Shown here: piece by piece, positions 1 through 7,971 of the stretch
Numbering within the stretch: position 1 is the stretch's first letter
How the letters are laid out: each line of letters starts with the position of its first letter
NCBI GenBank assembly: GCA_003612395.1
Contig: RAYQ01000003.1
Span: 1 to 64,000 of the forward strand
Source: Parablautia intestinalis
GTDB lineage: Bacteria > Bacillota > Clostridia > Lachnospirales > Lachnospiraceae
DNA length: 64,000 nt
Reading direction: 5' to 3'
Notes under the pieces: model-generated
Database searches by the model: none
What the model was told of the DNA's origin: nothing
What the model saw: the letters and a program-made list of their open reading frames with translations, nothing else
Translations under genes and position numbers: made by a program

Positions 1-83
1 CCAAGCATTAAAATAAAAACAGATTTCAGGTGGCTCTCAAGCTTTAAATTAGTGGCTCCCAAGTTTTAGAATAATCACAAGCG
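1..83. mobile_element. Probable terminus of an IS21-like element (partial, runs off the window)
   Basis: The short unit GTGGCTCYCAAG followed by YTTTA occurs twice in the first 70 bases. Read on the minus strand the segment begins with TG and carries two GGGAGCCAC-type repeats. Multiple short repeats at a TG-starting end are typical of IS21-family termini. The homology of the neighbouring nudC gene stops exactly where this sequence begins. No transposase gene is visible, so the family call is an inference. Confidence 0.4.
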
Positions 84-492
84 CCCTCTGCCCCATTTTC
101 TTTTCCATTACGCTTCCGCATCTGCCGCAATACCTGTTATTCCCGTACCAGTGGTTTAAATGCAGGGCTGTAACTCCCGCAAAGAAGGCCCATCCCGGCA
201 GGATGCCTTTTAACCCGCAGACCGGGAAATACCGCAGCCCCCGGCATCCGGGCGCTGTCCCGTCCAGCAGGAATACGGATTCCTTATCAACCCGGAACAG
301 GAATACAGCCTGACGGGGCATTTCCTCCGCCGGATACTGTAAATCCCGGAAGGATGGCAGGCTCCTGCACCCATCCTCCCTTTCCCGCAAAAGCACCTCT
401 TCTCCCCGGAAGGAAAAAACGCAGTCATCCAGAGCCGGTGCAGTTTCACGGTATGCGTTATCCAGCCTGCAGGGTGAGATATCCTGTATCAT
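49..492 (-). pseudogene. Truncated NADH pyrophosphatase (NudC-like), 3' end lost
   Basis: The 147-residue product matches the N-terminal half of NudC-type NUDIX hydrolases. It ends in the first half of the zinc ribbon (NNRYCGRCGSVMEKK, then RALV). The second CxxC pair and the whole NUDIX box (GX5EX7REUXEEXGU) are missing. After RALV the frame runs into the IS21-like terminus and stops. The start has a good AAAGGGGG ribosome-binding site and lies 12 bases after the radical SAM gene, so it was the last gene of a pyrD-radical SAM-nudC operon. NudC hydrolyses NADH and NAD-capped RNA; without the NUDIX box this product should be inactive. Confidence 0.7.
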
Positions 493-504
493 CCCCTGCC
501 CCCT

Positions 505-1389
505 TTACAGATGCCGCAGGTTCTCACGGTATCTGCGCAGCTCCTTCTCATCCACGGAGCCAATGACCTCATCCAGCCACTTGATCATTTTTTTCTTATC
601 CTTCGGCAGGTGGCCTTCCACATTGACGCAGTTCGATGCGCCCATCGTGGCAAAATATGTGTCAATGTCAAGTTTTTCAATCAGCGTCCTCAGTTCATAC
701 AGCTTTTCTATCTCCGTTTCCTCTTTCCAGTTCCCATCCTGGATTTCCTGGTACAGTTCCGAGGTCGGGTAGACCGTCAGCATGGAGGAAACAATGACCT
801 TCGGGTGGAGCTGGTTGAACACCTCCGCCGTGTTCTTCACCCCTTCCTCCATATGCCCGGAGCCGTATATCCCGGCAAGGTAGAAGAAGTTATAATCCAT
901 CCCCACCTCATCCAGCCTTTTACATTCTTCTATGATCTCCTTCGTGCCGAACCCTTTATGCATGAAGGACAGGGATTCCTCGTCACCCGCCTCCACGCCG
1001 ATGGTAAGGCTGTTGTACCCAAGCCCCCTCAGTTCCCGTAGCTGCTCCGTGGTCTTCGGCGTGATGTCCGTGATGCGGGCGAAACAGCCGATGGACTGCA
1101 CTTTTGGGTAATATTTCCGCACCAGTCCCGCCAGCGTTTTCAGCTTATCAAAACTTAATACGAAGGGGTTCGCCCCGGTGAAGAATACCCTCTTTGCGTT
1201 CCGGTAGTAACGGCTGATCTCCTTTAAGTCCGCCTCCACCTCAGATAAAGGTGACATACGGAACTTAAACGGCACGTCCTCATAGAGCGTGCAGAACCTG
1301 CATTTGTGGTGGGTACAGCCCGCCGTCGCCTGTACCAGTGCGCTCCCCGCCTCATAGGGCGGCCTCCATATCGTTCCCGTGTAATGCAT
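505..1389 (-). CDS. Radical SAM protein
   Basis: The 294-residue protein has cysteines 25, 30 and 33 in CTHHKCRFC, a Cx4Cx2C variant of the radical SAM cluster motif. It would bind a 4Fe-4S cluster and cleave S-adenosylmethionine. Later segments such as FTGANPFVLS and the GVEAGDEESL region fit the TIM-barrel core of the Elp3/HemN-like superfamily. No extra C-terminal cluster domain is apparent and the substrate is unknown. It sits between pyrD upstream (31-base gap) and the truncated nudC downstream, all on the minus strand, so the three are probably co-transcribed. The start codon follows an AAGGAGAG ribosome-binding site. Confidence 0.8.
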   Translation of the reverse strand: MHYTGTIWRPPYEAGSALVQATAGCTHHKCRFCTLYEDVPFKFRMSPLSEVEADLKEISRYYRNAKRVFFTGANPFVLSFDKLKTLAGLVRKYYPKVQSIGCFARITDITPKTTEQLRELRGLGYNSLTIGVEAGDEESLSFMHKGFGTKEIIEECKRLDEVGMDYNFFYLAGIYGSGHMEEGVKNTAEVFNQLHPKVIVSSMLTVYPTSELYQEIQDGNWKEETEIEKLYELRTLIEKLDIDTYFATMGASNCVNVEGHLPKDKKKMIKWLDEVIGSVDEKELRRYRENLRHL

Positions 1390-1419
1390 AAACCATCTCT
1401 CCTTCCTGTCTGTAAAAAT

Positions 1420-2310
1420 CTAACTGACGATACCCCTGATCTCCTTTAAGTCCCGGATACCGTTTTCCTCCATGTACTTTTCCAGCCCGCCGATGATCTC
1501 CGGCATGGCATAAGGGTTCCTGAAATTCGCCGTCCCCACCGCCACCGCGGCGGCACCGGCCATGATGAACTCCAGCGCATCCTCCGCCGTCTGAATCCCT
1601 CCCATCCCGATGACCGGGATATTTACCGCCCGGCAGACCTGCCAGACCATCCGCAGCGCAACCGGCTTTATGGCAGGCCCGGACAGGCCGCCCGTCTTGT
1701 TTGCCACGCAGAACGCCCTTTTCTTCACGTCAATCCTCATGCCCGTGATGGTATTGATCAGCGAGAGCGCGTCCGCACCGCCGGCCTCCGCCGCCTTTGC
1801 GATCTCCGTTATGTCCGTGACATTCGGCGTCAGCTTCATGGAAACAGGCTGCGCCGCTTTCTTTTTTATCTCCTTCGTGATGTACTCCACCATCCCCGGC
1901 TCCTGCCCGAAAGCGATCCCGCCATGCTCCACGTTCGGACAGGAGATGTTGACCTCCAGCATATCTATCTCCTGCCCGGACAGCCGTTCCACCACTTCCA
2001 GATAATCCGCCACGGTGCTGCCGCATATGTTCACAATGACCTTCGTATCAAACTGTCTGAGGAAAGGGAGATCCCTCTCTATAAAGACGTCTATCCCCGG
2101 ATTCTGCAGCCCCACCGCGTTTATCATCCCGCTGGCCGTCTCCATGATCCTTGGGGCCGGGTTCCCCTCCCACGGGACGCATGAGACGCCTTTCGTGACC
2201 ACCGCGCCTAACCGGTTCAGATCCACGAACCCGCTGTATTCCTGCCCGGAGCCAAATGTCCCGGACGCAGGCATCACCGGGTTCTTCAACGTGATGCCCG
2301 CTATATCCAC
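1420..2310 (-). CDS. pyrD: Dihydroorotate dehydrogenase, class 1B catalytic subunit
   Basis: This 296-residue flavoprotein oxidises dihydroorotate to orotate in pyrimidine synthesis. The N-terminal LKNPVMPASGTFG, the active-site loop NISCPNVEHGG (catalytic cysteine) and a glycine-rich C-terminal FMN phosphate-binding segment (GMGGI, then AGAAAVAVGTA) mark the class 1 family; length and loop fit the NAD-linked 1B type. The partner pyrK is not adjacent. The start is odd. The only good ribosome-binding site (AAGGAGG) is 8 bases before an ATA codon, followed by codons for N-T-S-V, where relatives read MNTSV. The first conventional start, used here, is a GTG four codons later. It is divergent from an HxlR regulator. 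Confidence 0.85.
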   Translation of the reverse strand: MDIAGITLKNPVMPASGTFGSGQEYSGFVDLNRLGAVVTKGVSCVPWEGNPAPRIMETASGMINAVGLQNPGIDVFIERDLPFLRQFDTKVIVNICGSTVADYLEVVERLSGQEIDMLEVNISCPNVEHGGIAFGQEPGMVEYITKEIKKKAAQPVSMKLTPNVTDITEIAKAAEAGGADALSLINTITGMRIDVKKRAFCVANKTGGLSGPAIKPVALRMVWQVCRAVNIPVIGMGGIQTAEDALEFIMAGAAAVAVGTANFRNPYAMPEIIGGLEKYMEENGIRDLKEIRGIVS

Positions 2311-2407
2311 TGATGTGTTTATCCCGTCCGCCTCCTTTCTTGAATCACATTATAGCAACTGGCGCGGAAAAGAAAAGTACTGTCTTTTTTCGTTTATAGT
2401 GCGAAAA

Positions 2408-2463
2408 TTGATACCAGTATCAAAAAGTATAGTACCTTGCACTTATAGAAAAAATATCGTATA
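2408..2463 (+). promoter_or_regulatory. Promoter and palindromic operator of the first HxlR gene
   Basis: TTGCAC and TATAAT are separated by 17 bases, giving a near-ideal sigma-A promoter 25 bases before the HxlR start codon. Just upstream lies the perfect inverted repeat TTGATAC-CA-GTATCAA, a plausible autoregulatory operator in the space divergent to pyrD. Confidence 0.65.
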
Positions 2464-2487
2464 ATGCTGCCAAAAGGAGGGAACCAC

Positions 2488-2814
2488 ATGAGCAACATGA
2501 AAGCACCGCTGCCCCAATGCGCGGCTATGGTCAGGGTACAGAACATCTTAAGCGGGAAATGGAAGATAACGATATTATGGTACATCGCGGAATATGAGGT
2601 GCAGCGGTTCGGGGAGCTGAGGCGGAGGCTTGGGGACATCACGCAGTCCACCCTTACCAAGCAGCTCCGCGAACTGGAACAGGACGGCTTCATCTCCCGC
2701 TATATCTATCAGGAAGTGCCGCCGAAGGTGGAGTATTCCCTGACTGACCTGGGGAAAAGTTTCATCCCTATTTTGAGAGATATGAAAAGCTGGAGCGATA
2801 CGCATCTGATGTAG
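2488..2814 (+). CDS. HxlR-family transcriptional regulator
   Basis: The 108-residue winged-helix protein shows the family hallmarks. These are an early cysteine (LPQCAAMVRV), the GKWKITILWYIAEYEVQRFGEL recognition region, the STLTKQLRELEQDGFISR helix and the VEYSLTDLGKSFIPIL wing. HxlR proteins often sense redox or reactive electrophiles and control an adjacent gene. The ATG chosen follows GGAGG by 7 bases; an upstream in-frame ATG lacks a site. It is divergent from pyrD across a palindromic operator and no target gene follows it in the same direction. Confidence 0.85.
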   Translation: MSNMKAPLPQCAAMVRVQNILSGKWKITILWYIAEYEVQRFGELRRRLGDITQSTLTKQLRELEQDGFISRYIYQEVPPKVEYSLTDLGKSFIPILRDMKSWSDTHLM

Positions 2815-2830
2815 GCTGAACTGCAAAACG

Positions 2831-2868
2831 GGCCTGCGCTGCAATGCCATGCCAGCACAGGCTTTCAT
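2831..2868 (+). terminator. Intrinsic terminator after HxlR gene
   Basis: GCCTGCGCTG and CAGCACAGGC can pair (one mismatch) around an 11-base loop, followed by TTTCATT. It lies 17 bases after the HxlR stop codon. Confidence 0.6.
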
Positions 2869-2976
2869 TCCGCCTTAGATAAACAAATTCTGTTGTTCCC
2901 TATCCCTGTCCATGTACCACTTTGCCCGAAAGGATATTTGTAGAAGTCTTATTTGAAATTTGTTCCATGATGTCCC

Positions 2977-3621
2977 TCATATGATTCCATTAAGCGATAA
3001 TATCAGCAGAATACAGGTGATGATGACCGCCCCAAAAAACAGCCATAAACCAACCGGCTTTTTATTCTGCTCCACGGCAGAATCCGCCAGATACCCCGTC
3101 TTGCGCAGCGCCGTAGTGATCGGCTTATAAAGCAGGAATGTGAATCCCGCATTTAGCCCCGCCTTTAACAGATTGAATGGCAGGAATGCCGGGATCAGCA
3201 GCTTTGCAACCGCTTCACGGGGATATCCCATGTAAATAGGGGCTATCAGATAATTCCACAGCATCATCACCAGCACCATTGCCACGCTTCCGGCCAGCAG
3301 CCCTGTGACGGCTCCCTTCAATGTCCGCTTTTTCTTATAGATGACCGCCGCCGTGCAGGCAAAGGAACACGATGACACAATGTTCATGATGCACCCAAGA
3401 ATCCCGTTTTCACTGATCGTCACCATCTCTATCATTGACACAATTACCGATACGATAAAGGATGTCAGCGGCCCCCATATCAGCCCGCCCAGCGTGATGA
3501 TGATGTCCTTCGGGTCATATTTCAGAAAAAGCACCACCGGGATGCGCCCTACCACCACTACTACATAAGCGATTGCCGCAAGCATGGCAGTTGTCGTTAT
3601 CTTCTTTGTATTGTTGTTCAT
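2977..3621 (-). CDS. ribU: Riboflavin ECF transporter substrate-binding subunit
   Basis: This 214-residue membrane protein has five or six hydrophobic segments. It matches the S component of ECF riboflavin transporters: MLAAIAYVVVVVGRIPVV near the N terminus, then the KYDPKDIIITLGGLIWGP motif that forms part of the riboflavin site. It would capture riboflavin at the membrane and work with a shared EcfAA'T energy module encoded elsewhere. The start is set by GGGAG nine bases before this ATG; another ATG two codons earlier is too close to that site. An FMN riboswitch with a terminator precedes it, so high FMN should shut off expression. Confidence 0.9.
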   Translation of the reverse strand: MNNNTKKITTTAMLAAIAYVVVVVGRIPVVLFLKYDPKDIIITLGGLIWGPLTSFIVSVIVSMIEMVTISENGILGCIMNIVSSCSFACTAAVIYKKKRTLKGAVTGLLAGSVAMVLVMMLWNYLIAPIYMGYPREAVAKLLIPAFLPFNLLKAGLNAGFTFLLYKPITTALRKTGYLADSAVEQNKKPVGLWLFFGAVIITCILLILSLNGII

Positions 3622-3641
3622 ATACATTTTCTCCCTTCCGT

Positions 3642-3684
3642 AAAAATAAAACCGGCACCCAAATCTTGTATTCAGGTGCCAGAA
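3642..3684 (-). terminator. Expression platform terminator of the FMN riboswitch
   Basis: Reading the minus strand, GGCACC, a 14-base loop, GGGTGCC and then a GGTTTTATTTTT tract form an intrinsic terminator. It lies between the FMN aptamer and the ribU start codon, the usual place for a transcription-terminating riboswitch platform. Confidence 0.8.
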
Positions 3685-3740
3685 AATTGCAGACAGCACA
3701 CACCTACGAAAAAATGCTTATCTTTCGTACAATGCGGCCC

Positions 3741-3876
3741 CATCTTCTTCTATCCAGACTATACTGTTGGTTTTGGAATCTCACCAAATCCTGACTTGGA
3801 CGCCTGCCAAGTCCTGCGTTTTCACGCTCGCGGACTATACCGCCAATCGGGAATCTCACCCTGCCCTGAAGATGCC
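3741..3876 (-). ncRNA. FMN riboswitch (RFN element)
   Basis: The minus strand carries the canonical RFN signature. CATCTTCAGGGCAGGGTGA comes near the 5' end, then GGCGGTATAGTCCGCGAGC, a variable stem, TTTGGTGAGATTCC, and AGTATAGTCTGGAT near the 3' end. CATCTTC and GAAGATG close the P1 stem. It binds FMN and precedes the riboflavin transporter gene ribU. Confidence 0.95.
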
Positions 3877-3900
3877 AGTATTAAGTTGTTAAAAAACTGC

Positions 3901-4419
3901 CTATACCGTTTCGTAAGAAACCAGTTCTTCCATCGGAATGCGGGTCTGTGAGTGGCGCTCCGGGTCTGCCGCTTCCTCGTCCGAATACCCGACTGCAAGG
4001 ATATTGACCGGTTCCAGATCATCCGGCAGTCCGAACTCCCTGCTTATCACATCCGGCTTGAAATAACATATCCACACGGAGCCGAGCCCTAATTCCGTTG
4101 CCTGCAGCATCATGTGGTCTGTCAGTATGGAGGCGTCTATGTCGGCGGTCTGCTTCTTATCAAACGGGCGCACCCATGCCTTTCCGTGGTCAGCGCAGAC
4201 GATGACCGCCAGCGGCGCTCCGTAAAGGTTCGCCCCTTTCCCAATCTTCGCAAGCCCCTCTCTGCTCTGCACGACAATCAGGCGGATGGGCTGCAGGTTG
4301 GCTGCAGTCGGCGCAACATGGGCGGCCTCAAGAATCTTTTCCAGCTTTTCCTCCTCCACCTTTTTGTCCTGATAGCCCCGGACGGAATAACGCTTCTTTG
4401 CAATTTCGATAAAATCCAT
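3901..4419 (-). CDS. Nitroreductase-family FMN oxidoreductase
   Basis: The 172-residue protein starts with the family pattern AKKRYSVRGYQDKKV, whose arginines contact the FMN phosphate. It continues with AAHVAPTAANLQPIRLIVV, then DHMMLQATELGLGSVWICYF. It should bind FMN and reduce quinones, nitroaromatics or similar substrates with NAD(P)H. It is short for the family, near the usual minimum. It is divergent from an HxlR regulator 146 bases away and is probably that regulator's target. Downstream on the same strand lies the FMN riboswitch and ribU, so an FMN user sits next to a flavin importer. The exact substrate cannot be read. Confidence 0.85.
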   Translation of the reverse strand: MDFIEIAKKRYSVRGYQDKKVEEEKLEKILEAAHVAPTAANLQPIRLIVVQSREGLAKIGKGANLYGAPLAVIVCADHGKAWVRPFDKKQTADIDASILTDHMMLQATELGLGSVWICYFKPDVISREFGLPDDLEPVNILAVGYSDEEAADPERHSQTRIPMEELVSYETV

Positions 4420-4510
4420 AGTGGCAAATCCTCTCTTTCTATTGTATACTGAACGTGTTGGTTAACCGTTGTCCCTATTTTAGCAGGACACAGAAATTGC
4501 GCAAGAACGC

Positions 4511-4547
4511 ACTTTTGGGGTAGATACTTCCCAAAAGGGTAGCTATT
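4511..4547. promoter_or_regulatory. Candidate HxlR operator between nitroreductase and HxlR
   Basis: The divergent intergenic region holds GGGGTAGATACTTCCC followed by AAAAGGGTAGCTATT. A related sequence, GGGTAGTACCTATC, lies upstream of the histidine phosphatase gene. HxlR proteins often bind GTAC-centred dyads, so a shared operator is possible; this is inference. Confidence 0.35.
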
Positions 4548-4565
4548 AAAAGTTGGAGGTACATC

Positions 4566-4934
4566 ATGGAATATTCAAAAGACCAGTTCAACTGCCCGGT
4601 TGAAGCCACGCTGTTTTTGATTGGTGGGAAATACAAGCCGCTCATCCTCTGGTATCTGATAGAAAAACCACTCCACTACATGGAGCTGCAGCGCATGATC
4701 CCGAAAGCGACGCCCAAGATGCTGTCACAGCAGTTACATGATCTGGAGGAATGCGGGATGCTGCACCGGGAAGTCATCCCGGACAAGCCGCCCAAGACGC
4801 TGTACTCCCTCACTCCATTTGGACGGAGCATCATTCCCGTACTGGATGCCATGTGCGATTGGGGCGCGGGCTTTTTGGACGGGCTGGACATCCAGCCGCC
4901 ATGCTGCACAAAAAAATCAGCAGGAGAACCTTGA
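4566..4934 (+). CDS. HxlR-family transcriptional regulator (second)
   Basis: This 122-residue protein has the HxlR winged-helix pattern. FNCPVEATLFLIGGKYKPLILWYLIEK includes the conserved early cysteine, ATPKMLSQQLHDLEECGMLHR is the recognition helix region, and KTLYSLTPFGRSIIPVLDAM is the wing. A CC pair near the C terminus (IQPPCCTKK) is an additional possible redox site. GGAGG stands seven bases before the ATG. Its divergent neighbour is the nitroreductase gene, the likely target, as in HypR/YodB-type systems where an HxlR factor derepresses nitroreductases under electrophile stress. The stop codon lies inside a terminator stem. Confidence 0.88.
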   Translation: MEYSKDQFNCPVEATLFLIGGKYKPLILWYLIEKPLHYMELQRMIPKATPKMLSQQLHDLEECGMLHREVIPDKPPKTLYSLTPFGRSIIPVLDAMCDWGAGFLDGLDIQPPCCTKKSAGEP

Positions 4935-4955
4935 CTGGCTTTCCTGCTGGCTTTT
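4917..4955 (+). terminator. Intrinsic terminator overlapping the HxlR stop codon
   Basis: CAGCAGGA and TCCTGCTG form a perfect 8-bp stem followed by GCTTTTC. It separates the HxlR gene from the convergent phosphatase gene. Confidence 0.65.
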
Positions 4956-5602
4956 CATAACTGTATATCCGGCTCCAGTGAGAAAATCCCGTTTTCAAAT
5001 ATAAGCCGGGAAACCGATGCGTTCTTTACCTTTCCCAATCCGCTTAACTGCTCTGGCGCAAATAGGTGGAATATGGTCTTAATGGCAAAGGCGTGTGTCA
5101 CTATCAGTATATCGGTGCTTCCCTGCATCCCGTCCTTTTGGACGGCATCCGCAAATACGCTTTTCAGGCGGCTTTCTATTGTCTGGAACGGCTCCGCCAT
5201 TCCTGTCGTATCATGTTCATAAATGGCAGCCGCCACATCGGGAAGCCGCTGATTCAGCTCTGCAAAAGAGGCTATCCCTCCCAGCCAGTCCGATACATTC
5301 TTTATGAAAACCGCATTGTTCTCCGCCTCCATGCACCCCAGGCACCATTCCCGAAGCCTTGCGTCCTTTTCTATTGGCACACCGCCCTTTCCGCCCGCTT
5401 CCAGAATCATCTCTGCCGTCTGTACGGCTCGGAGCATATCGCTGGTATAGACCGCATCAAAATCAATCCCCTTTAATTTCTGCCCTATGTCAGCCGCCAT
5501 CTGCTTTCCCGCTTCGGTGAGCGGTGAATCAGCCCATCCCTGCGCCCGGTCTAAGCTGTTCAAAAGCGTCTGCCCATGCCTGGCTATGTAAAAACGAACC
5601 AT
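4955..5602 (-). CDS. Histidine phosphatase (phosphoglycerate-mutase-like) family protein
   Basis: The 215-residue protein begins MVRFYIARHGQTLLN, the RHG motif whose histidine is phosphorylated during catalysis. Its second histidine lies in DILIVTHAFAIKTI near the C terminus. GWADSPLTEAGKQMA matches the GxxDxPLTxxG motif. It would be a cytoplasmic phosphomonoesterase or, less likely, a mutase; the substrate cannot be told. The ATG used is nine bases after GGAGG; a GTG three codons upstream falls inside that site. It is convergent with the HxlR gene and has an HxlR-operator-like sequence upstream. Confidence 0.8.
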   Translation of the reverse strand: MVRFYIARHGQTLLNSLDRAQGWADSPLTEAGKQMAADIGQKLKGIDFDAVYTSDMLRAVQTAEMILEAGGKGGVPIEKDARLREWCLGCMEAENNAVFIKNVSDWLGGIASFAELNQRLPDVAAAIYEHDTTGMAEPFQTIESRLKSVFADAVQKDGMQGSTDILIVTHAFAIKTIFHLFAPEQLSGLGKVKNASVSRLIFENGIFSLEPDIQL

Positions 5603-5659
5603 GCTTGTCACCTCCGCTGACAGTATAAGGAATCGTTGTCAAAATAGCAAGCAGTTACT

Positions 5660-5700
5660 TTTTGGGTAGTACCTATCACATTGGGGAGTATCATTCCATC
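5660..5700. promoter_or_regulatory. Possible second HxlR-type operator
   Basis: TTTGGGTAGTACCTATC followed by GGGGAGTATC lies 60-100 bases upstream of the histidine phosphatase start. It resembles the GGGTAG/GTATC elements in front of the neighbouring HxlR gene and could place the phosphatase in the same regulon. Confidence 0.25.
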
Positions 5701-5813
5701 TCCCTTAACGTGCCAGCCATCCCCCGACAAAGCTCCACTGGCGCTGCATATAGGATTTCAGATTTTCCGTGCTTTGCCGATAATCCACGCAAGCCATTTT
5801 CGGATTATTAAAA

Positions 5814-6692
5814 CTACACCCTCTGCCAAAGCAGCATACTGTCCTGAAATTCAGCCGACACTTTCCCGGTATCTTTCATCCATGAAAGATAAGACCGCAC
5901 CGTGCTGCCAACCAACACATACTGCTCAAAGTTCATGGAAAGACCATAGCCTTTGAACACTTCCTGCAGAATCCGTTCAAAACACATTGGTTCTTCACAA
6001 ATGGATAAAATTCTTTCTGACACTTCATGCACCTTATCCCTGTTATAGCGAACAAGTTCCTTTACATCAACAGAGGCTTCCGCATGGGCAGGGACAAACA
6101 TAGCCGCCTCCATCTGCTCCACTTTATCCAGCGTTTCCAGATATGCGCCCACGTCATAGATGAAGGAAACCGCATATTTGTCCAGCGTCTCCCTACTACT
6201 GATGCAGTCCGCAAGAAACACCACATTGTCCGTCATACGGAACCCCACCATGTCAAAGAAATGCCCCGGCAGGGGAATCACCTCAATCCCCTTCGGGAAA
6301 CTTTCATCTGAGAAATCCGCCACATCGCTTTCCTGCGCCATCAGGAACTTATGCCGCAAGTCCTTACACGGATAACCGCCGTAAAGGAAGGACGGCTCCA
6401 GTACCGGGTATTTCGTGAAAGCCGCCTCTATGCCGCTAGAATAAACCTTACATCCCGTCTGCCCCTGCAGGTATCTATTCCCGCCGATATGGTCTGCATT
6501 GGAATGGGTATTCAGTATGGCGGTCAGATGCCATCCGTTCTTATCCAGTATCTGCCTGACCTTCCGCCCTGCATCCTTATCATTCCCGCTGTCAACCAGA
6601 TAGACATTATCCCTGTCCGCAACATAGACGCCTATCTTCGCCGGGCAGTTTATGTAATGGCATTTCTCACTGACCTGAACCAATTCATACAT
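5814..6692 (-). CDS. MBL-fold metallo-hydrolase
   Basis: The 292-residue protein has a metallo-beta-lactamase fold core. VYLVDSGND is the first aspartate strand, ILNTHSNADHIGGN the metal motif, PLPGHFFDMVGF the later histidine, and FLADC the bridging aspartate. The usual HxHxDH reads HSNADH here, so the second histidine is asparagine. A helical domain of about 90 residues follows the MBL core. The function is unassigned; relatives include thioesterase- and glyoxalase-II-like hydrolases. The ATG follows AAGGAGG by 8 bases. It is transcribed from a promoter inside a 125-bp repeat that also precedes the peptide-resistance regulator at 31 kb. Confidence 0.75.
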   Translation of the reverse strand: MYELVQVSEKCHYINCPAKIGVYVADRDNVYLVDSGNDKDAGRKVRQILDKNGWHLTAILNTHSNADHIGGNRYLQGQTGCKVYSSGIEAAFTKYPVLEPSFLYGGYPCKDLRHKFLMAQESDVADFSDESFPKGIEVIPLPGHFFDMVGFRMTDNVVFLADCISSRETLDKYAVSFIYDVGAYLETLDKVEQMEAAMFVPAHAEASVDVKELVRYNRDKVHEVSERILSICEEPMCFERILQEVFKGYGLSMNFEQYVLVGSTVRSYLSWMKDTGKVSAEFQDSMLLWQRV

Positions 6693-6720
6693 TTTCCGTT
6701 TCCTCCTTGTTCTGTTGCTT

Positions 6721-6846
6721 CCTAAATTACTTCGGCTGAAAACCGTTTCCACTAAAGTAAAAGCATCCACTGAATTATACCATAAAAATTTTCTGTTTTT
6801 CATCCGATGGCACGAAACGACTATTTTTCAGGAATGGAAAGCATAG
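6721..6846 (-). repeat. 125-bp outward promoter repeat, copy 1
   Basis: About 125 bases here are closely similar to 31131-31253. On the minus strand they contain TATGGTATAAT (an extended -10) and, upstream, AGTCGTTTCGTGCCAT. The latter resembles the AGTCGTTTTGTGCAAT repeats in front of the LytTR regulator gene. In this copy the promoter points at the MBL gene. The two copies form the leftmost part of TA cassettes A and B. Confidence 0.7.
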
Positions 6847-6945
6847 ATTTACTATGGAGTCCTTCCGCATTCCTTCCGCATTTTATGGAATTATTTCGGC
6901 ATACATGGTATACTTGCCATATTAGATTTTACGGAGGTGTGGCTG

Positions 6946-7950
6946 ATGAATTTTTCATTATTAGAAGATTTCCACTCAAAATGGCAGGATATTCTTGTGA
7001 TTGGGAAAACCACAGAACGGAATGGAATAAAATACCATATTGTCGGCATGACCTTATCCGATGAGGCAAAACTATACATTATAGAACCATACATGGAACC
7101 GGAAAGCCAGAACAGGAAAGGCATCCGTAATCACAGGAGGATGCTGAAAGAGCATGAAAGGCACGGATACAGTTATCTGCATTGCAGTGATCTCTGCCTT
7201 GATGATGTGCATCTCAAGATACAGGGCGGCATGGGCAGCCCTATGGATTCTGATAATTATGGAATGATCCAGTTGTTTTTCGATATGATGGGTGCTGGCT
7301 GGACAGTTCCCGAATGGCTGAAAGATATAGATTGGGAGAATCTCATTCTGTTGACGCTGAACATAGCGGAGGTTTCGAAGCTGCCCCACCTTACACCTCA
7401 AACACCCATCACGATAACGCACAGGCCAAATCCCATCCAGCATATAATAGAAAAGACAGTTACCCTGAATGTCGGGAAATCCCGTTCTTTCTGTTTCGTG
7501 GATAATCATGGAGATGAGGTGCTTTGCCATATAAATTCTGTTGCCTTGATAGATGTGTGGAAAAATACGGAAAAAGAATTGAACAATCCCAAACTGGCAG
7601 AAAGGTTTTCCCCGGAACAGTTGAAAGAGGCGGCAAAACATAGTTATGATGCATTGGAGCAATGCTGTCCTAAAGGGATGTGCTATATAGGCATAGAATA
7701 TGAATGCAGTAAAAATTATGACCTTACCTTCTACTCCAAACAATATTTGAAATCCCGCCCGGAAACACATCAGGGAAGTTCCCATTTTCTCATGATGCGC
7801 TTAAAACCCGATCAGGAAACAGGAACGCACGGACTTCCGCTGCAAGGCTGTGTGATACAGACACCAGTTCCTCCGGATACCATCAAAATTCCTGCGGAAC
7901 TGTTTTTATACCATGAAAGAGTAGATGAGTGGACTGAAACTATTATATAA
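6946..7950 (+). CDS. Hypothetical protein, 334 aa
   Basis: I do not recognise a family. The protein is soluble, has no signal peptide or membrane segment, and looks like two mixed alpha/beta halves. A segment rich in tryptophan and aspartate (WTVPEWLKDIDWENL) sits between them. The second half is fairly rich in cysteine and tyrosine (EQCCPKGMCYIGIEYECSKNYD). GGAGG lies 8 bases before the ATG. It lies between the two parts of a repeated sequence that are contiguous at 31.1-31.3 kb, so it looks like inserted cargo of TA cassette A. It has no same-strand partner. Confidence 0.7.
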   Translation: MNFSLLEDFHSKWQDILVIGKTTERNGIKYHIVGMTLSDEAKLYIIEPYMEPESQNRKGIRNHRRMLKEHERHGYSYLHCSDLCLDDVHLKIQGGMGSPMDSDNYGMIQLFFDMMGAGWTVPEWLKDIDWENLILLTLNIAEVSKLPHLTPQTPITITHRPNPIQHIIEKTVTLNVGKSRSFCFVDNHGDEVLCHINSVALIDVWKNTEKELNNPKLAERFSPEQLKEAAKHSYDALEQCCPKGMCYIGIEYECSKNYDLTFYSKQYLKSRPETHQGSSHFLMMRLKPDQETGTHGLPLQGCVIQTPVPPDTIKIPAELFLYHERVDEWTETII

Positions 7951-7971
7951 AAATGAAATGCTAAAACAGCC

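Noticed and set aside
7072-7785. 237-codon minus-strand frame within 6946-7950
   Set aside because: The plus-strand gene has a strong ribosome-binding site and a more protein-like composition; the reverse frame has neither.
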